From NCBI GenBank assembly GCA_016223045.1, contig JACRPT010000055.1:1-50764 (forward strand): a stretch of 50,764 nucleotides of DNA, written 5' to 3'. Shown in pieces: positions 21,167 through 29,352 of this stretch (position 1 is its first letter; each line of letters starts with the position of its first letter). Made by a program: the position numbers and the translations under genes. The notes beneath the pieces were generated by a model that was given only the letters and a program-made list of their open reading frames with translations, was not told the DNA's origin and did not search any database. The DNA comes from Candidatus Eiseniibacteriota bacterium (GTDB lineage: Bacteria > Eisenbacteria > RBG-16-71-46).

Positions 21167-22447
21167 ATGAATCCGCCGAGCGGTCGACGTGACAAGTCCG
21201 CCCTCAAGGACCTCTTGCTCGTCGAATACCGCCTTGATCCAGGGGCTGTCGAGTACCTCGTTGAGGTGTCTCGGAACCTCGGCATTGATGCCGGTGCATC
21301 CGTCGTGTGTGACGTCCTTCGTGCTGACAGGCTGAGGACGGAGGTGCAGCGACTCAACCTCGCGGATTTTGTTCGACGAGCGTGCCGTGATGACTCTGTT
21401 GCTCGTGTCTTTAGGAAGACCTTGGTCCACAAGGTCGGCCGTTGCGTAGGCCATGAGCGTCGGTGGCTGTCGGCGCAGATAGGCCCGAGAGGGAGTCAAC
21501 GCACTGAGCCTCCGGCGTTTCTGGCGAAGCCTGCGCAACCCGGCGAACTCGAATTGACGGACCTGACGGGCAGCGTAGAGACACTTCCCGAGGTGCTCAA
21601 TCGAACTGCTCGGGTTCCGTCAGATGTCCCCTCATTGGCCATTCGTCTCGGGGATTTCACCTACGCGACGACCTTGGCGATTCTCGCTCAGTTCATCCTG
21701 TCCCGGCACCTTCAGGGGCAGTACTCGGTCGAGTGCGGCGCCGAGATGCATGCGTACTTGGAGCGGATTGGATTCGAAGATGTGTTGCGAAACCGACCTC
21801 GGACGATTTCTCCGGATCCGATGGACTGGGCCGTCGGACTCACACGCATCTCGACTGGGAGTGCGACCGAGACGGTGAGCGAGAAGATCGTCGACATCAT
21901 CGCGACGTTCGCCAATCTCGAAGCGCCTGAGCGGAGCTCGCTCTTCATTCTTGTGGCAGAGATGATCGAGAACATACACCGACATGCATGCGCGCCTGTC
22001 GATGGGTTCGCGGTGGCTCAGGTGTACCCGCGGAAACTGAAGATGGGCATCACGTTTGTGGACGGCGGGATCGGCATCCGAAAGAGCTTCGAGGAGGGCC
22101 AGCCTTCCGTCGACGTGAGTCAGTTGAAGGAAGATGCCGATTTCCTTGAGCGAGCATGTGATCTGCACGTGACAAGCAAGGCATCGGGACACAGCGGCTA
22201 CGGGCTCTACCTCTTGAGCCGTGTGGTCGCAAACAACCGGGGAACGTTTGTTCTGACGTCCGGCAGCGCCACCGTGGTAGCCTACTTGCGACGTGGAGAA
22301 GTCAGTTTTGACCGCTACGTGCACAGGCCTTGGCAGGGAACCATCGTGAGCGTGATTCTCGACCTCAATGAGCGAATCTCTACGCGCGATGTGTACAAGA
22401 CCATGCCAGTGCCTGAGGACTGGGAAATCGATGAACTTTTCGAGTGA
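21167..22447 (+). CDS. STAS-like/GHKL ATPase of a two-gene switch-like module
   Basis: A 426-residue protein unlike its neighbours in base composition, with clearly lower GC. The last third has the GHKL nucleotide-binding boxes: N-box EMIENIHRHA near 265, G1-type DGGIGI near 298 and G2-type GHSGYGLYL near 341. There is no histidine phospho-acceptor domain, so it resembles anti-sigma-factor kinases rather than sensor kinases. The middle part, with LAIRLGDFTYAT and MHAYLERIGFEDVL, has the order of a STAS-like fold. The first 120 residues (LLLVEYRLDPGAVEYLV...) are unrecognised. It overlaps the next gene by 17 bases. Inferred role: partner switching or sensing; a defence role is possible. The ATG at 21167 follows an AGGTGG. 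Confidence 0.75.
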   Translation: MNPPSGRRDKSALKDLLLVEYRLDPGAVEYLVEVSRNLGIDAGASVVCDVLRADRLRTEVQRLNLADFVRRACRDDSVARVFRKTLVHKVGRCVGHERRWLSAQIGPRGSQRTEPPAFLAKPAQPGELELTDLTGSVETLPEVLNRTARVPSDVPSLAIRLGDFTYATTLAILAQFILSRHLQGQYSVECGAEMHAYLERIGFEDVLRNRPRTISPDPMDWAVGLTRISTGSATETVSEKIVDIIATFANLEAPERSSLFILVAEMIENIHRHACAPVDGFAVAQVYPRKLKMGITFVDGGIGIRKSFEEGQPSVDVSQLKEDADFLERACDLHVTSKASGHSGYGLYLLSRVVANNRGTFVLTSGSATVVAYLRRGEVSFDRYVHRPWQGTIVSVILDLNERISTRDVYKTMPVPEDWEIDELFE

Positions 22448-22763
22448 GAGAAGCCTTGACCCTGTGACTATTCTCGGCGCCCGCGTTTTGGCAACACGCG
22501 ACCAGGGCAAGAAGCTTCGCGAGTTGGCAATCGGGAGGCTTCGGCAACCTGGGGTGCTGGAGGTTAGTCTCGAGCGCGTTGAGGCTGTGTCGCCGTCGTT
22601 CGCTGATGAGTTCTTCGGCGGTCTGATGGAAGAGCTCGGTAGGGACGAGTTTCTTCGACGAATCCGTGTCGGGAACGCTTCAGAGGAGATTCGCCTGCTG
22701 ATTCGGAAGGTGGTCTCACACCGAGAGCAATCGCCGCATACCAAGCGATCGGGGTCGGACTGA
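22431..22763 (+). CDS. STAS-like DUF4325 protein
   Basis: A 110-residue protein that starts inside the end of the GHKL gene. Its centre, VLEVSLERVEAVSPSFADEFFGGLMEELG, is the DUF4325 signature: a strand, then the S-P-S-F-A-D-E-F turn. A second strand, FLRRIRVGNAS, follows. STAS-like proteins often act as anti-anti-sigma factors, being phosphorylated by a GHKL kinase on a Ser or Thr; here the Ser residues in SPSF are natural candidates. The 17-base overlap implies that the two proteins are made in a fixed ratio and act together. Low GC is shared with the partner. Confidence 0.78.
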   Translation: MNFSSERSLDPVTILGARVLATRDQGKKLRELAIGRLRQPGVLEVSLERVEAVSPSFADEFFGGLMEELGRDEFLRRIRVGNASEEIRLLIRKVVSHREQSPHTKRSGSD

Positions 22764-22863
22764 CGGGGTGGCCCCCGACGCTCGCTTCCCGCGCCGCAGC
22801 GCGGCGCCCTCGTGCATGCCACGCGGCGTGGGTGATCGGGTGCTGCGCCCCAAATCTTGGACA

Positions 22864-22893
22864 GCGTTGACCCCCAGATTGTGTGGTCAGCGC
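22864..22893. promoter_or_regulatory. Inverted repeat upstream of the DUF362 gene
   Basis: GCGTTGACC at 22864-22872 and GGTCAGCGC at 22885-22893 form an inverted repeat with one mismatch and a 12-base centre. It lies about 45 bases upstream of the start at 22940. It could be an operator, or the end of a lost mobile element at the right edge of the low-GC insertion. Confidence 0.3.
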
Positions 22894-22939
22894 CGCCGCG
22901 GCAACGCGGCGCTCCGTCCGTGCCGGCAGGAGCACCGAG

Positions 22940-24766
22940 ATGAGCCGCCCTCGCACCGGCCACGCGCACGCCCCGCGCGCGGGATCGCGGGGGGCCCCGG
23001 GCGCCCCGGGACCCCGTCCCCCTCATGCCGCGACCAGGTCCTGCTGGAGCGCCTGGCTCCTCGCCCTCCCCGCGCTCCTCTGGCTCGCCGTCCGCTCGGG
23101 CAGCAAGCCGTCGCGCCTGAGCTACCCGTGCCAGCGGGCCGCGCTGGGGAGCGTCGCCCTCCTGCTCGCGCCCGCGCTCGCCCCGGCGCTCCTCGCCCTG
23201 GTCCGCCCGCTCCGGAAGCGGTGGGCTCGTGCCTCGGCCGCCGCGTGCGTCGCCGTCGCGGTCGCGATCGCGGCGGGCACGTCGCCGGGCCCGGCGGCGC
23301 CCGGACGTGGTCCCGCGCGCGACACGGCGCGCCCGGGCTCCGCGGCGCCCGGCCGGGCCGCCGCCTTGATCTCCGAGATCTTCGCGGTCCGGCAAGCGGG
23401 CGGGCCGTCGGGCGATCACCACCTGGGAGTGGACCAGCTCCTCGCCTGCATGGCGCTCGACTCGCTGTGCTTCTACCGGTCGGCGCAGGCCGGCTTCGAA
23501 CGCGGCCCGGACGGGATCGTGAGGGCGGACGGCGTGGTCCTCATCAAGGTCAACGCCCAGTGGCCCGAGCGCGGCGGGACCAACACCGACGTGCTCAAGG
23601 GGCTGATCGCCCGGATCCTCGAGCATCCCGACGGCTTCACCGGCGAGGTCGTGGTGGTCGAGAACACCCAGGGGGCGGGCACGCTCGACTGGGCCCAGGC
23701 CAACGCCGAGGACCACGCCCAGTCCGCGCAGGACGTGGTGGATCACTTCGCGGCCCTGGGATGGCCGGTCTCGAGCTGCCTGTGGGACTCGCTGCGCACC
23801 CGGAGCGTGGGCGAGTACGCGGGCGGCGACCCGGACAACGGCTACGTGGTCGGCGACTGGCAGGCCGACGTCCAGATGAAGGTCTCCTATCCCAAGTTCC
23901 GCACCGTGCGCGGGCGCCGCGTGAGCCTGAAATACGGGCTCTGGGATCCGGCGGCGGGCGCGTACGACGACAGCCTGCTCACCTTCCTCAACCTGCCGGT
24001 GCTGAAGTGCCATGCGGGCTACGGGGTCACCGCGGCGGTCAAGCACCACGTCGGCACGATGACCACCGCGCTCTCCACCTACACCCACGGCGCGGTGCGC
24101 TACGGCGGGCTCGGCGCGTTCCTCGGCGAGGTGCGGCTGCCCGACCTCAACATCCTCGACGCCATCTACGTCCTGGCGATCCCGGGGGCCGGTCCCGCGG
24201 CGAGCTACGCGCAGGCCACGCCAGCGGACTGGCTGCTCGCGGGGCGCGACCCGGTGGCGCTGGACATGTGGGCGACCGCGAACGTCCTGGTCCCGGCCAT
24301 CACCGCGAACGGGTACACGAGCTACCCGATGCAGGATCCCGGGAACCCGTCGAGCATCTTCCGCACCTATCTCGACGCCAGCATGTCGGAGCTGCTCGAG
24401 CGCGGCCGCACGGTGACGAACGACCTCTGCCAGATCGACGCCCACGTCTGCGACGGAGACTCCATCCGGGTGGATCCCCCGGGCGGGACGCCGCACGGCA
24501 CGACCCTGAGCTTCCCGAACCCGACGGCCGCGGCCGTGACGATCCGCTTCGATCTCCCCGCATCGGGTGAAGTGAGGCTCGAAGTGTTCGATGCGGCCGG
24601 CGCGCTGCTGCGGACGGTCCGGCGGTCCCTCGGGGCGGGGCCCGGCCGCGAGCTGTCCTGGGACGGCCGGGACGACGCGGGGCGGGCCGTGGCCTGCGGC
24701 AGCTACTTCTATCGCGTGAGTGCCGCGGGCTTCGCCGCGACGGGGAAGATCGTCACGGTGAAGTGA
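22940..24766 (+). CDS. Membrane-anchored DUF362 protein with FlgD-like tail
   Basis: A 608-residue protein. The first 115 residues contain two or three hydrophobic helices (WSAWLLALPALLWLAV, VALLLAPALAPALLALV, AACVAVAVAIAAG). Residues of about 150-480 form a DUF362 domain, including VVLIKVNAQWPERGGTN, the FLNLPVLKCHAGYGVTAAVK segment and DWLLAGRDPVALDMWA near its end. The last 85 residues are a FlgD-like tail (FPNPTAAAVTIRFDLP, VRLEVFDAAGALLRTV). DUF362 proteins are often found with iron-sulfur or redox functions, but no ferredoxin cysteine cluster is visible. The ATG at 22940 follows AGGAGCACCGAG; an earlier start at 22883 is less likely. Confidence 0.8.
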   Translation: MSRPRTGHAHAPRAGSRGAPGAPGPRPPHAATRSCWSAWLLALPALLWLAVRSGSKPSRLSYPCQRAALGSVALLLAPALAPALLALVRPLRKRWARASAAACVAVAVAIAAGTSPGPAAPGRGPARDTARPGSAAPGRAAALISEIFAVRQAGGPSGDHHLGVDQLLACMALDSLCFYRSAQAGFERGPDGIVRADGVVLIKVNAQWPERGGTNTDVLKGLIARILEHPDGFTGEVVVVENTQGAGTLDWAQANAEDHAQSAQDVVDHFAALGWPVSSCLWDSLRTRSVGEYAGGDPDNGYVVGDWQADVQMKVSYPKFRTVRGRRVSLKYGLWDPAAGAYDDSLLTFLNLPVLKCHAGYGVTAAVKHHVGTMTTALSTYTHGAVRYGGLGAFLGEVRLPDLNILDAIYVLAIPGAGPAASYAQATPADWLLAGRDPVALDMWATANVLVPAITANGYTSYPMQDPGNPSSIFRTYLDASMSELLERGRTVTNDLCQIDAHVCDGDSIRVDPPGGTPHGTTLSFPNPTAAAVTIRFDLPASGEVRLEVFDAAGALLRTVRRSLGAGPGRELSWDGRDDAGRAVACGSYFYRVSAAGFAATGKIVTVK

Positions 24767-24782
24767 TGGGATCACTGCGACG

Positions 24783-24930
24783 AGGGCCGATCCCGAGGCC
24801 CGCTTCGATCACACCGCGATCCTCGACCCGATGTGCGACCGGATGGTCGTCCTCGGCTGCGACGGGGGGCAGCGGTCTGCGGCTGAACGACTGCTGGGCG
24901 CTGGACGCCGTTACGCCCGCGGATGCGCCG
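24783..24930 (+). pseudogene. Remnant of a Kelch-repeat protein
   Basis: One frame reads ARFDHTAILDPMCDRMVVLG and the next frame, one base shifted after the G-run at about 24866-24869, reads GLRLNDCWALDAVT. Together they form a single Kelch motif of the usual order H-T-A-I-x-D-P-x-x-D-R-M-V-V-x-G-G ... N-D-x-W-A-L. There is no start codon, no second motif and a frameshift in the middle, so it is a decayed fragment. Kelch proteins with sorting tails fit the secreted repertoire of this genome. Confidence 0.6.
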
Positions 24931-25147
24931 ATGGGCTGATCCGCCGCCGCGGCCGCGCCCCCTGGCTGCTCCGGCGGCGAGCCACGAACCGGCGTGCGAG
25001 CGTCGTCCTGCCCATCTGGCGGGCGCCCAGGATCGCGACCACCGGGAACTGGCGGAGCAGCGCGCCGAGTCTCTGCAGGTGTCCGGGGCGCTCGATCACG
25101 CCCCGGACGGCACCATGAAATCCGAGCGGTTGCCGCTCAGATGTCAT
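24911..25147 (-). pseudogene. N-terminal remnant of a DUF4143-type AAA ATPase
   Basis: Read on the minus strand, a 78-residue frame includes LLRQFPVVAILGARQMGRTT. This closely follows the opening of DUF4143 ATPases (FPVVxLLGPRQVGKTTLA), but with Arg in place of the Walker-A Lys. After LARRFVA the sequence turns into Arg/Ser/Ala-rich text and stops, so the remaining 300 or so residues of the family are missing. This is a fragment without expected activity. It partly overlaps the Kelch remnant on the other strand, consistent with stacked decay. Confidence 0.6.
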
Positions 25148-25193
25148 GGTCCGCGACTGGGCGCCGCGGCGGCTACCGCGCGCCAGGGCGGCC

Positions 25194-26816
25194 TCACTCG
25201 AGCAGGACGAGCGTCCGCACGCGGACCTCGCCGAGCGCGACCAGCCGCACGAAGAAGACCCCGGGCGCCAGGCGCCGGCCGCGGTCGTCCGTTCCGTCCC
25301 ACCGGAGCGTGGCGGCCCCGGCGGCCAGCGGGCGATCCAGCAGCACGCGCAGGGTGCGGCCGGCCACGTCGCAGACGGCGAGGCGCACCGCTCCGGGCCG
25401 CGGCAGCGAGAACTCGAGCGACGCGCCACCCGTCGCGGGGTTCGGACGCGGCCGCCCGAGCCGGGGCGCTTCGGCGGTCGCGCGCGGCTCGACCCCGGCG
25501 GTACCGATCCAGGTCAGGATCTGCGCCGAGTTGGGGGGAAGCATCACGCTCCCGTGCACGGTCGCGCCGTCCAGGTCGCGATAGTACGAGGCCGAATCGA
25601 GCGTCGCGATGCGGCCCGTCGGCGTCGGGTTGACCAGCACGACCCCGTCCTCGTAGTCGCGGCGATACACTCCCTGCGCCAGCTCCATCGCGCCCGTCGG
25701 CGCGCCGAGATCGAGGTCGTAGAGAGGGTGGTAGACCGCGGTGTCCAGCGAAGCCGCGGTGGTGAAGGTGAACAGCGACGCATCGTCCGTGCGGCGCCCG
25801 AGCAGGTAGGAGGCCAGGGAGAAGCGGAGCCAGCGCGTCACGTCGGAGGTGTCGGTCGCGCCGCTCAGGATGAGAGCCGTGCGCCCCGCGAGCGAGGGAT
25901 CGGCGAGCTTCTGGACATGGCCCAGCCACTGGCTCTCGAGGTAGTAGGGGAAGTCGCCCCAGAAGGACGGATGGAACATGTGCTCACCGAGCGCGCCGTC
26001 CATGACCGCGTTGAACGGGGCGTAGAGGAAATCGTTGCCCAGGACCAGCGCGCCGGTGAGCGCGGTGCGCAGCGCGGCGAGCGCCGGGACGTAGAGCGCG
26101 TCCCATGCGGGCTGCGAGCGGAACGCGACGGGACAGGAGTCCGGCACGCAGGACAGCGCGTGGGCACCATCCGGGACGCAGGGCTTCAGCGGGTCCGCCA
26201 GGCACGTGTCCGGGTAGCAGGGCAGGCAGGGCAGCGTGTAGCGGGCGAAGCCTTCGCCCTGCGGCCCCGGTGTGCCGTAGGCGGGCGGGCCGTCCAGGAA
26301 GAAGCCGTCGAGCCCGGGATGATCGTCCCGGATCTTCTGGTACTGGGTGATCTTGAACTGCATGTAGTCCGGGTTCGCGACGTCCATGTACCAGTACTTG
26401 AGCGGCACGCCGGGGAACCGGATGCGGTTGCCGGCCGCGTCGTGCAGGAACCACTCCTCGTGCTGGTTCACGGTCGGCCATTCGTAGAAGGGTCCGTTCT
26501 CCACGCAGAAGTCGAGCAGGTGGTAGTAGAGGACGATCGTGTCCTCGTCGATCCCCGGCAGCATGCCGGCGAGCTGCCAGTCCTGGTTCAGCACGACCAG
26601 CGCGTGCCGGTTGATGACGGGGAGGTCGGCAGGGTCGTTGCCCTGGTAGTAGAAGAGCGCCGGGCAGACCGTGCGCGTCGAGCAGGCGGGAGCGGGCTTG
26701 GACGCCGTGCTCGGCAGCCCAAGGAGCGTGGCGGCCAGCGCGGCCAGCACCCACGGCGCCGCCCGGGGGCAAGAGCCCCGGTCGCGACGGATCGGCAGCG
26801 ATGTCCGGGTCGGCAT
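25194..26816 (-). CDS. Secreted glycoside-hydrolase-like protein (GHL15-type) with FlgD-like tail
   Basis: A 540-residue protein. A signal peptide (APWVLAALAATLLGLPSTAS) is followed by a TIM-barrel-like region with ALFYYQGNDPADLPVINRHA, LKYWYMDVANPDYMQFKITQ and HPGLDGFFLDGPPAY, resembling hypothetical glycosyl hydrolase family 15 and related putative glycosidases. D and E residues at strand ends (MDV, FLDG) are candidate acids. A Cys-rich insert of about 40 residues (CLPCYPDTC, KPCVPDG, SCVPDSC) interrupts the barrel. The C-terminus (VRLAVCDVAGRTLRVLLDR) is the FlgD-like tail. The start at 26816 gives a proper export signal; the longer frame upstream is Arg-rich noise. Confidence 0.7.
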   Translation of the reverse strand: MPTRTSLPIRRDRGSCPRAAPWVLAALAATLLGLPSTASKPAPACSTRTVCPALFYYQGNDPADLPVINRHALVVLNQDWQLAGMLPGIDEDTIVLYYHLLDFCVENGPFYEWPTVNQHEEWFLHDAAGNRIRFPGVPLKYWYMDVANPDYMQFKITQYQKIRDDHPGLDGFFLDGPPAYGTPGPQGEGFARYTLPCLPCYPDTCLADPLKPCVPDGAHALSCVPDSCPVAFRSQPAWDALYVPALAALRTALTGALVLGNDFLYAPFNAVMDGALGEHMFHPSFWGDFPYYLESQWLGHVQKLADPSLAGRTALILSGATDTSDVTRWLRFSLASYLLGRRTDDASLFTFTTAASLDTAVYHPLYDLDLGAPTGAMELAQGVYRRDYEDGVVLVNPTPTGRIATLDSASYYRDLDGATVHGSVMLPPNSAQILTWIGTAGVEPRATAEAPRLGRPRPNPATGGASLEFSLPRPGAVRLAVCDVAGRTLRVLLDRPLAAGAATLRWDGTDDRGRRLAPGVFFVRLVALGEVRVRTLVLLE

Positions 26817-26978
26817 GGAGGCGAAGCGGGCCCGGCCGGCATGGCCGGCGCCGCGTGCCCTGGAGTGTAGCCGCCGCGCGCGGCCCGGGCACGGAGAGAT
26901 TGCGGAGACCGTGGAAGTGGCGGGCGCGGCGACCGTCTGACGCGGATCCGGGCGTCCCCTCGGGCGCGAGATCGTCGC

Positions 26979-27004
26979 GCAAGATTGTGGTGCAAGATTG
27001 TGGT
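26979..27004. repeat. Perfect 13-base tandem repeat in a divergent promoter region
   Basis: GCAAGATTGTGGT occurs twice head to tail at 26979-26991 and 26992-27004, between the divergent genes starting at 26816 and 27095. A 13-base direct repeat in this position could be a protein-binding site. A similar CAGATTGTGTGG lies at 22875-22886, upstream of another tailed secreted protein. Confidence 0.55.
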
Positions 27005-27094
27005 TCCCACGCCTCGGCTGCGAGTCGTATCCTGCGGCCCAGCCAGAGGCACCGCAGCCCGCGCACCCAGTCATCGGTCGTCATGGAGGTCGCC

Positions 27095-29035
27095 ATGATC
27101 ATGCGCTGCGCAGTGGTCCCGCTTTCCCTCGCCTGTCTCCTCCCGCTGTTTCTCTGCTCACCCGCCCGCGCCCAGTGGACGAAGGACGGGGTCGCGGTCT
27201 GCACCGCCGCGGGATCGCAGTTCATGATGCAGATCGCGGAGGACGGCAGCGGCGGCGTCTTCGTGGTGTGGAGCGATCCCCGCGGCGGCGGCGGCACCAA
27301 CGACATCTACGCCCAGCGCTTCGACGCCGCGGGCGTGCCGCAGTGGACCGCGAACGGCGTCGTGGTGTGCGCGGCCACCGGGATGCAGTGGTTCCCGCGC
27401 GTGGTCGCCGGCGGCTCGGGCAGCGCGATCGTCGCCTGGCAGGACAACCGTTCGGGCGGGGCGGACACGTACGCTCAGCGCCTGGACGCCGCGGGCGCGC
27501 CGCAGTGGACCGCCGACGGCGTCGCGGTGTGCACCGCGACCGGCACGCAGGCCGCGCCGCTCATGGTCCCCGACGGCGCCGGCGGCGCGGTGCTCGCGTG
27601 GGGCGACTTCCGCTCCGCCATCGCCGACGGCTACGCCCAGCGGATCAACTCCAGCGGCGTGCCCCAGTGGACGGCGGACGGCATCGTCTGGTGCCGGCAC
27701 CCGGCGAGCCTGACCCTCAACGGCATGGTCTCCGACGGCGCGGGCGGCGCCATCGTGGTCTGGTACGACGATCGCGTACCGCTCGTCACCAGGGTGTACG
27801 CGCGGCGGATCGACGCTCTGGGCGACACGCTGTGGGACGGCAACGGCGTGGCGCTCGCCGGGACTTCCGGGTGGCAGGACGCGCCGGTGATCGTGCCCGA
27901 CGGCGCGGGCGGCGCGCTGGTCGGCTGGGCGGACGACCGCACCGGGTCCTACAGCGAATACATGCAGCGCCTCACCTCGCTCGGCGCGGTCGCGCCCGGG
28001 TGGCCCGCGGACGGCCAGCTGGTCTCGGCCTCCGACGTGGACCACTACGACGACATGGCGCCGGACGGCGCGGGCGGCGCCGTGCTGGTGTGGAACGAGA
28101 CCGGCTCCGGAGGCCCTGGCAAGGTCCACGCCGCGCACGTCACTTCCGCGGCGGTCGTGGACTGGAACCACGACATCGCCACGCCCGAGAACAACCCGGC
28201 CTTCCCGCGGGCGGTCTCCGACGGAGCGGGCGGCGCGATCGTGACCTGGAGCGACTCGCGGAACGGCGTGGACAACGACGTGTTCGCGGTGCGCTTCATC
28301 AGCACCGGGGTCGCGCCCGGCTGGGGAGCGGACGGCGACACGCTGTGCGGCGCGAGCGGCCAGCAGACCAGCGGCGTCATCGCCAGCGACGGCGCGGGCG
28401 GAGCGGTCGTGGCCTGGGGCGACACGCGGAACTACGGCGCCACGCAGAGCGACATCTACGCCGGGCGGGTGCAGAACGACGGCACGGTGGCCGCCCTGCT
28501 CGCGCTGGCGAGCGCGAGCGCGGAACCGGGGCGCGTGCGGCTCGAGTGGTACGCGGCGACCGGGGCCGGTCTGATCGCGACGGTCTATCGCCGCGCTCCC
28601 GGCGGCGCGTGGGAGGCGCGCGCGACGGCGAGCCCCGACGGCACCGGGCGCCTGCGCTACGAAGACCGCGCGGTCACGGCGGGCGCCCGCTACGGCTACC
28701 GGCTGGGCGTCGGCAGCGGACGGGACGAGCGCTTCTTCGGCGAAGTGTGGGTGGACGTGCCGGTCGATCTCGGCTTCGCACTCGGCGGCGTGCGGCCGAA
28801 CCCGTCAGCGGGCGCGCTGTGGGTGTCGTTCTCGCTGCCGGACGGCGCGCCCACGGAGCTCGCGCTCTTCGATCTCGCCGGCCGCCGGCTCGCCGCGCGC
28901 CCGGTCGGGAGCTTCGGGTCCGGGAACCACGTGGCGCGCCTCGAGCCCGCTCTGCGCCCGCGGCCGGGCGTCTACATCGTGGCGCTCACGCGCGGCGCGA
29001 GGTCGCTCACCTCGAGGGCGACGATCGTGAGGTAG
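27095..29035 (+). CDS. Secreted repeat protein with FlgD-like tail
   Basis: About 646 residues. The signal peptide (CAVVPLSLACLLPLFLC, ending at ARAQ) is followed by about eight imperfect units of about 50 residues. Each contains DGAGGA(I/V)VVW.D.R, (D)IYAQR.D..G...W, and (T)ADGV.VC. This is a beta-rich repeat pattern common in secreted proteins of related uncultured bacteria. A fibronectin-like stretch (RVRLEWYAATGAGLIATVYR) comes next. The FlgD-like tail has VRPNPSAGALWVSFSLPDG and LALFDLAGRRLAARPVG. Function is unknown; probably surface-exposed. GGAGGT at 27085-27090 supports the ATG at 27095; 27083 and 27101 are alternatives. Confidence 0.78.
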   Translation: MIMRCAVVPLSLACLLPLFLCSPARAQWTKDGVAVCTAAGSQFMMQIAEDGSGGVFVVWSDPRGGGGTNDIYAQRFDAAGVPQWTANGVVVCAATGMQWFPRVVAGGSGSAIVAWQDNRSGGADTYAQRLDAAGAPQWTADGVAVCTATGTQAAPLMVPDGAGGAVLAWGDFRSAIADGYAQRINSSGVPQWTADGIVWCRHPASLTLNGMVSDGAGGAIVVWYDDRVPLVTRVYARRIDALGDTLWDGNGVALAGTSGWQDAPVIVPDGAGGALVGWADDRTGSYSEYMQRLTSLGAVAPGWPADGQLVSASDVDHYDDMAPDGAGGAVLVWNETGSGGPGKVHAAHVTSAAVVDWNHDIATPENNPAFPRAVSDGAGGAIVTWSDSRNGVDNDVFAVRFISTGVAPGWGADGDTLCGASGQQTSGVIASDGAGGAVVAWGDTRNYGATQSDIYAGRVQNDGTVAALLALASASAEPGRVRLEWYAATGAGLIATVYRRAPGGAWEARATASPDGTGRLRYEDRAVTAGARYGYRLGVGSGRDERFFGEVWVDVPVDLGFALGGVRPNPSAGALWVSFSLPDGAPTELALFDLAGRRLAARPVGSFGSGNHVARLEPALRPRPGVYIVALTRGARSLTSRATIVR

Positions 29036-29352
29036 GACGCGGCCGGGCCACGGCACGCGCAGCATCGAGCGACCATCCTCGCGTCCCGGGGGTGGTCGCC
29101 GGCTATCCGGGCTCGATGAGGACGCGGCGAAGGAGCCCGGCCGCCTCGACGACGAGCCGCGCCGATGCCCGCCGGCCGTGCTGCGACCCGCCAGCCGCGC
29201 CGCAACCCGCCGGTCGCGCCGGCGTCCGGACCGGCCCGCTCTCATGTGACCGGCCGCGACTGCCGATAACGACCCCGATCCTCCGCGTCTCCACGCAGGC
29301 CCGCTCGCGGGAGGACGCCGCGTCCCGGGCGCCTCCGCCAAGGATGGCCGTC
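29036..29352. other. Intergenic stretch without a supported gene
   Basis: These 317 bases between two same-strand secreted-protein genes hold no frame with a recognisable motif or signal peptide. AAGGA just before 29353 serves the next gene. I saw no convincing hairpin terminator or promoter. Confidence 0.5.

Noticed and set aside
22848-22893. Terminal repeat of an IS3/IS481-type element
   Set aside because: The CCCCAAATCTTGG and TTGACCCCC stretches look vaguely similar, but no transposase or second end was found.
21632-24775. A 1047-codon minus-strand open frame
   Set aside because: It is antisense to the GHKL and DUF362 genes; composition only.
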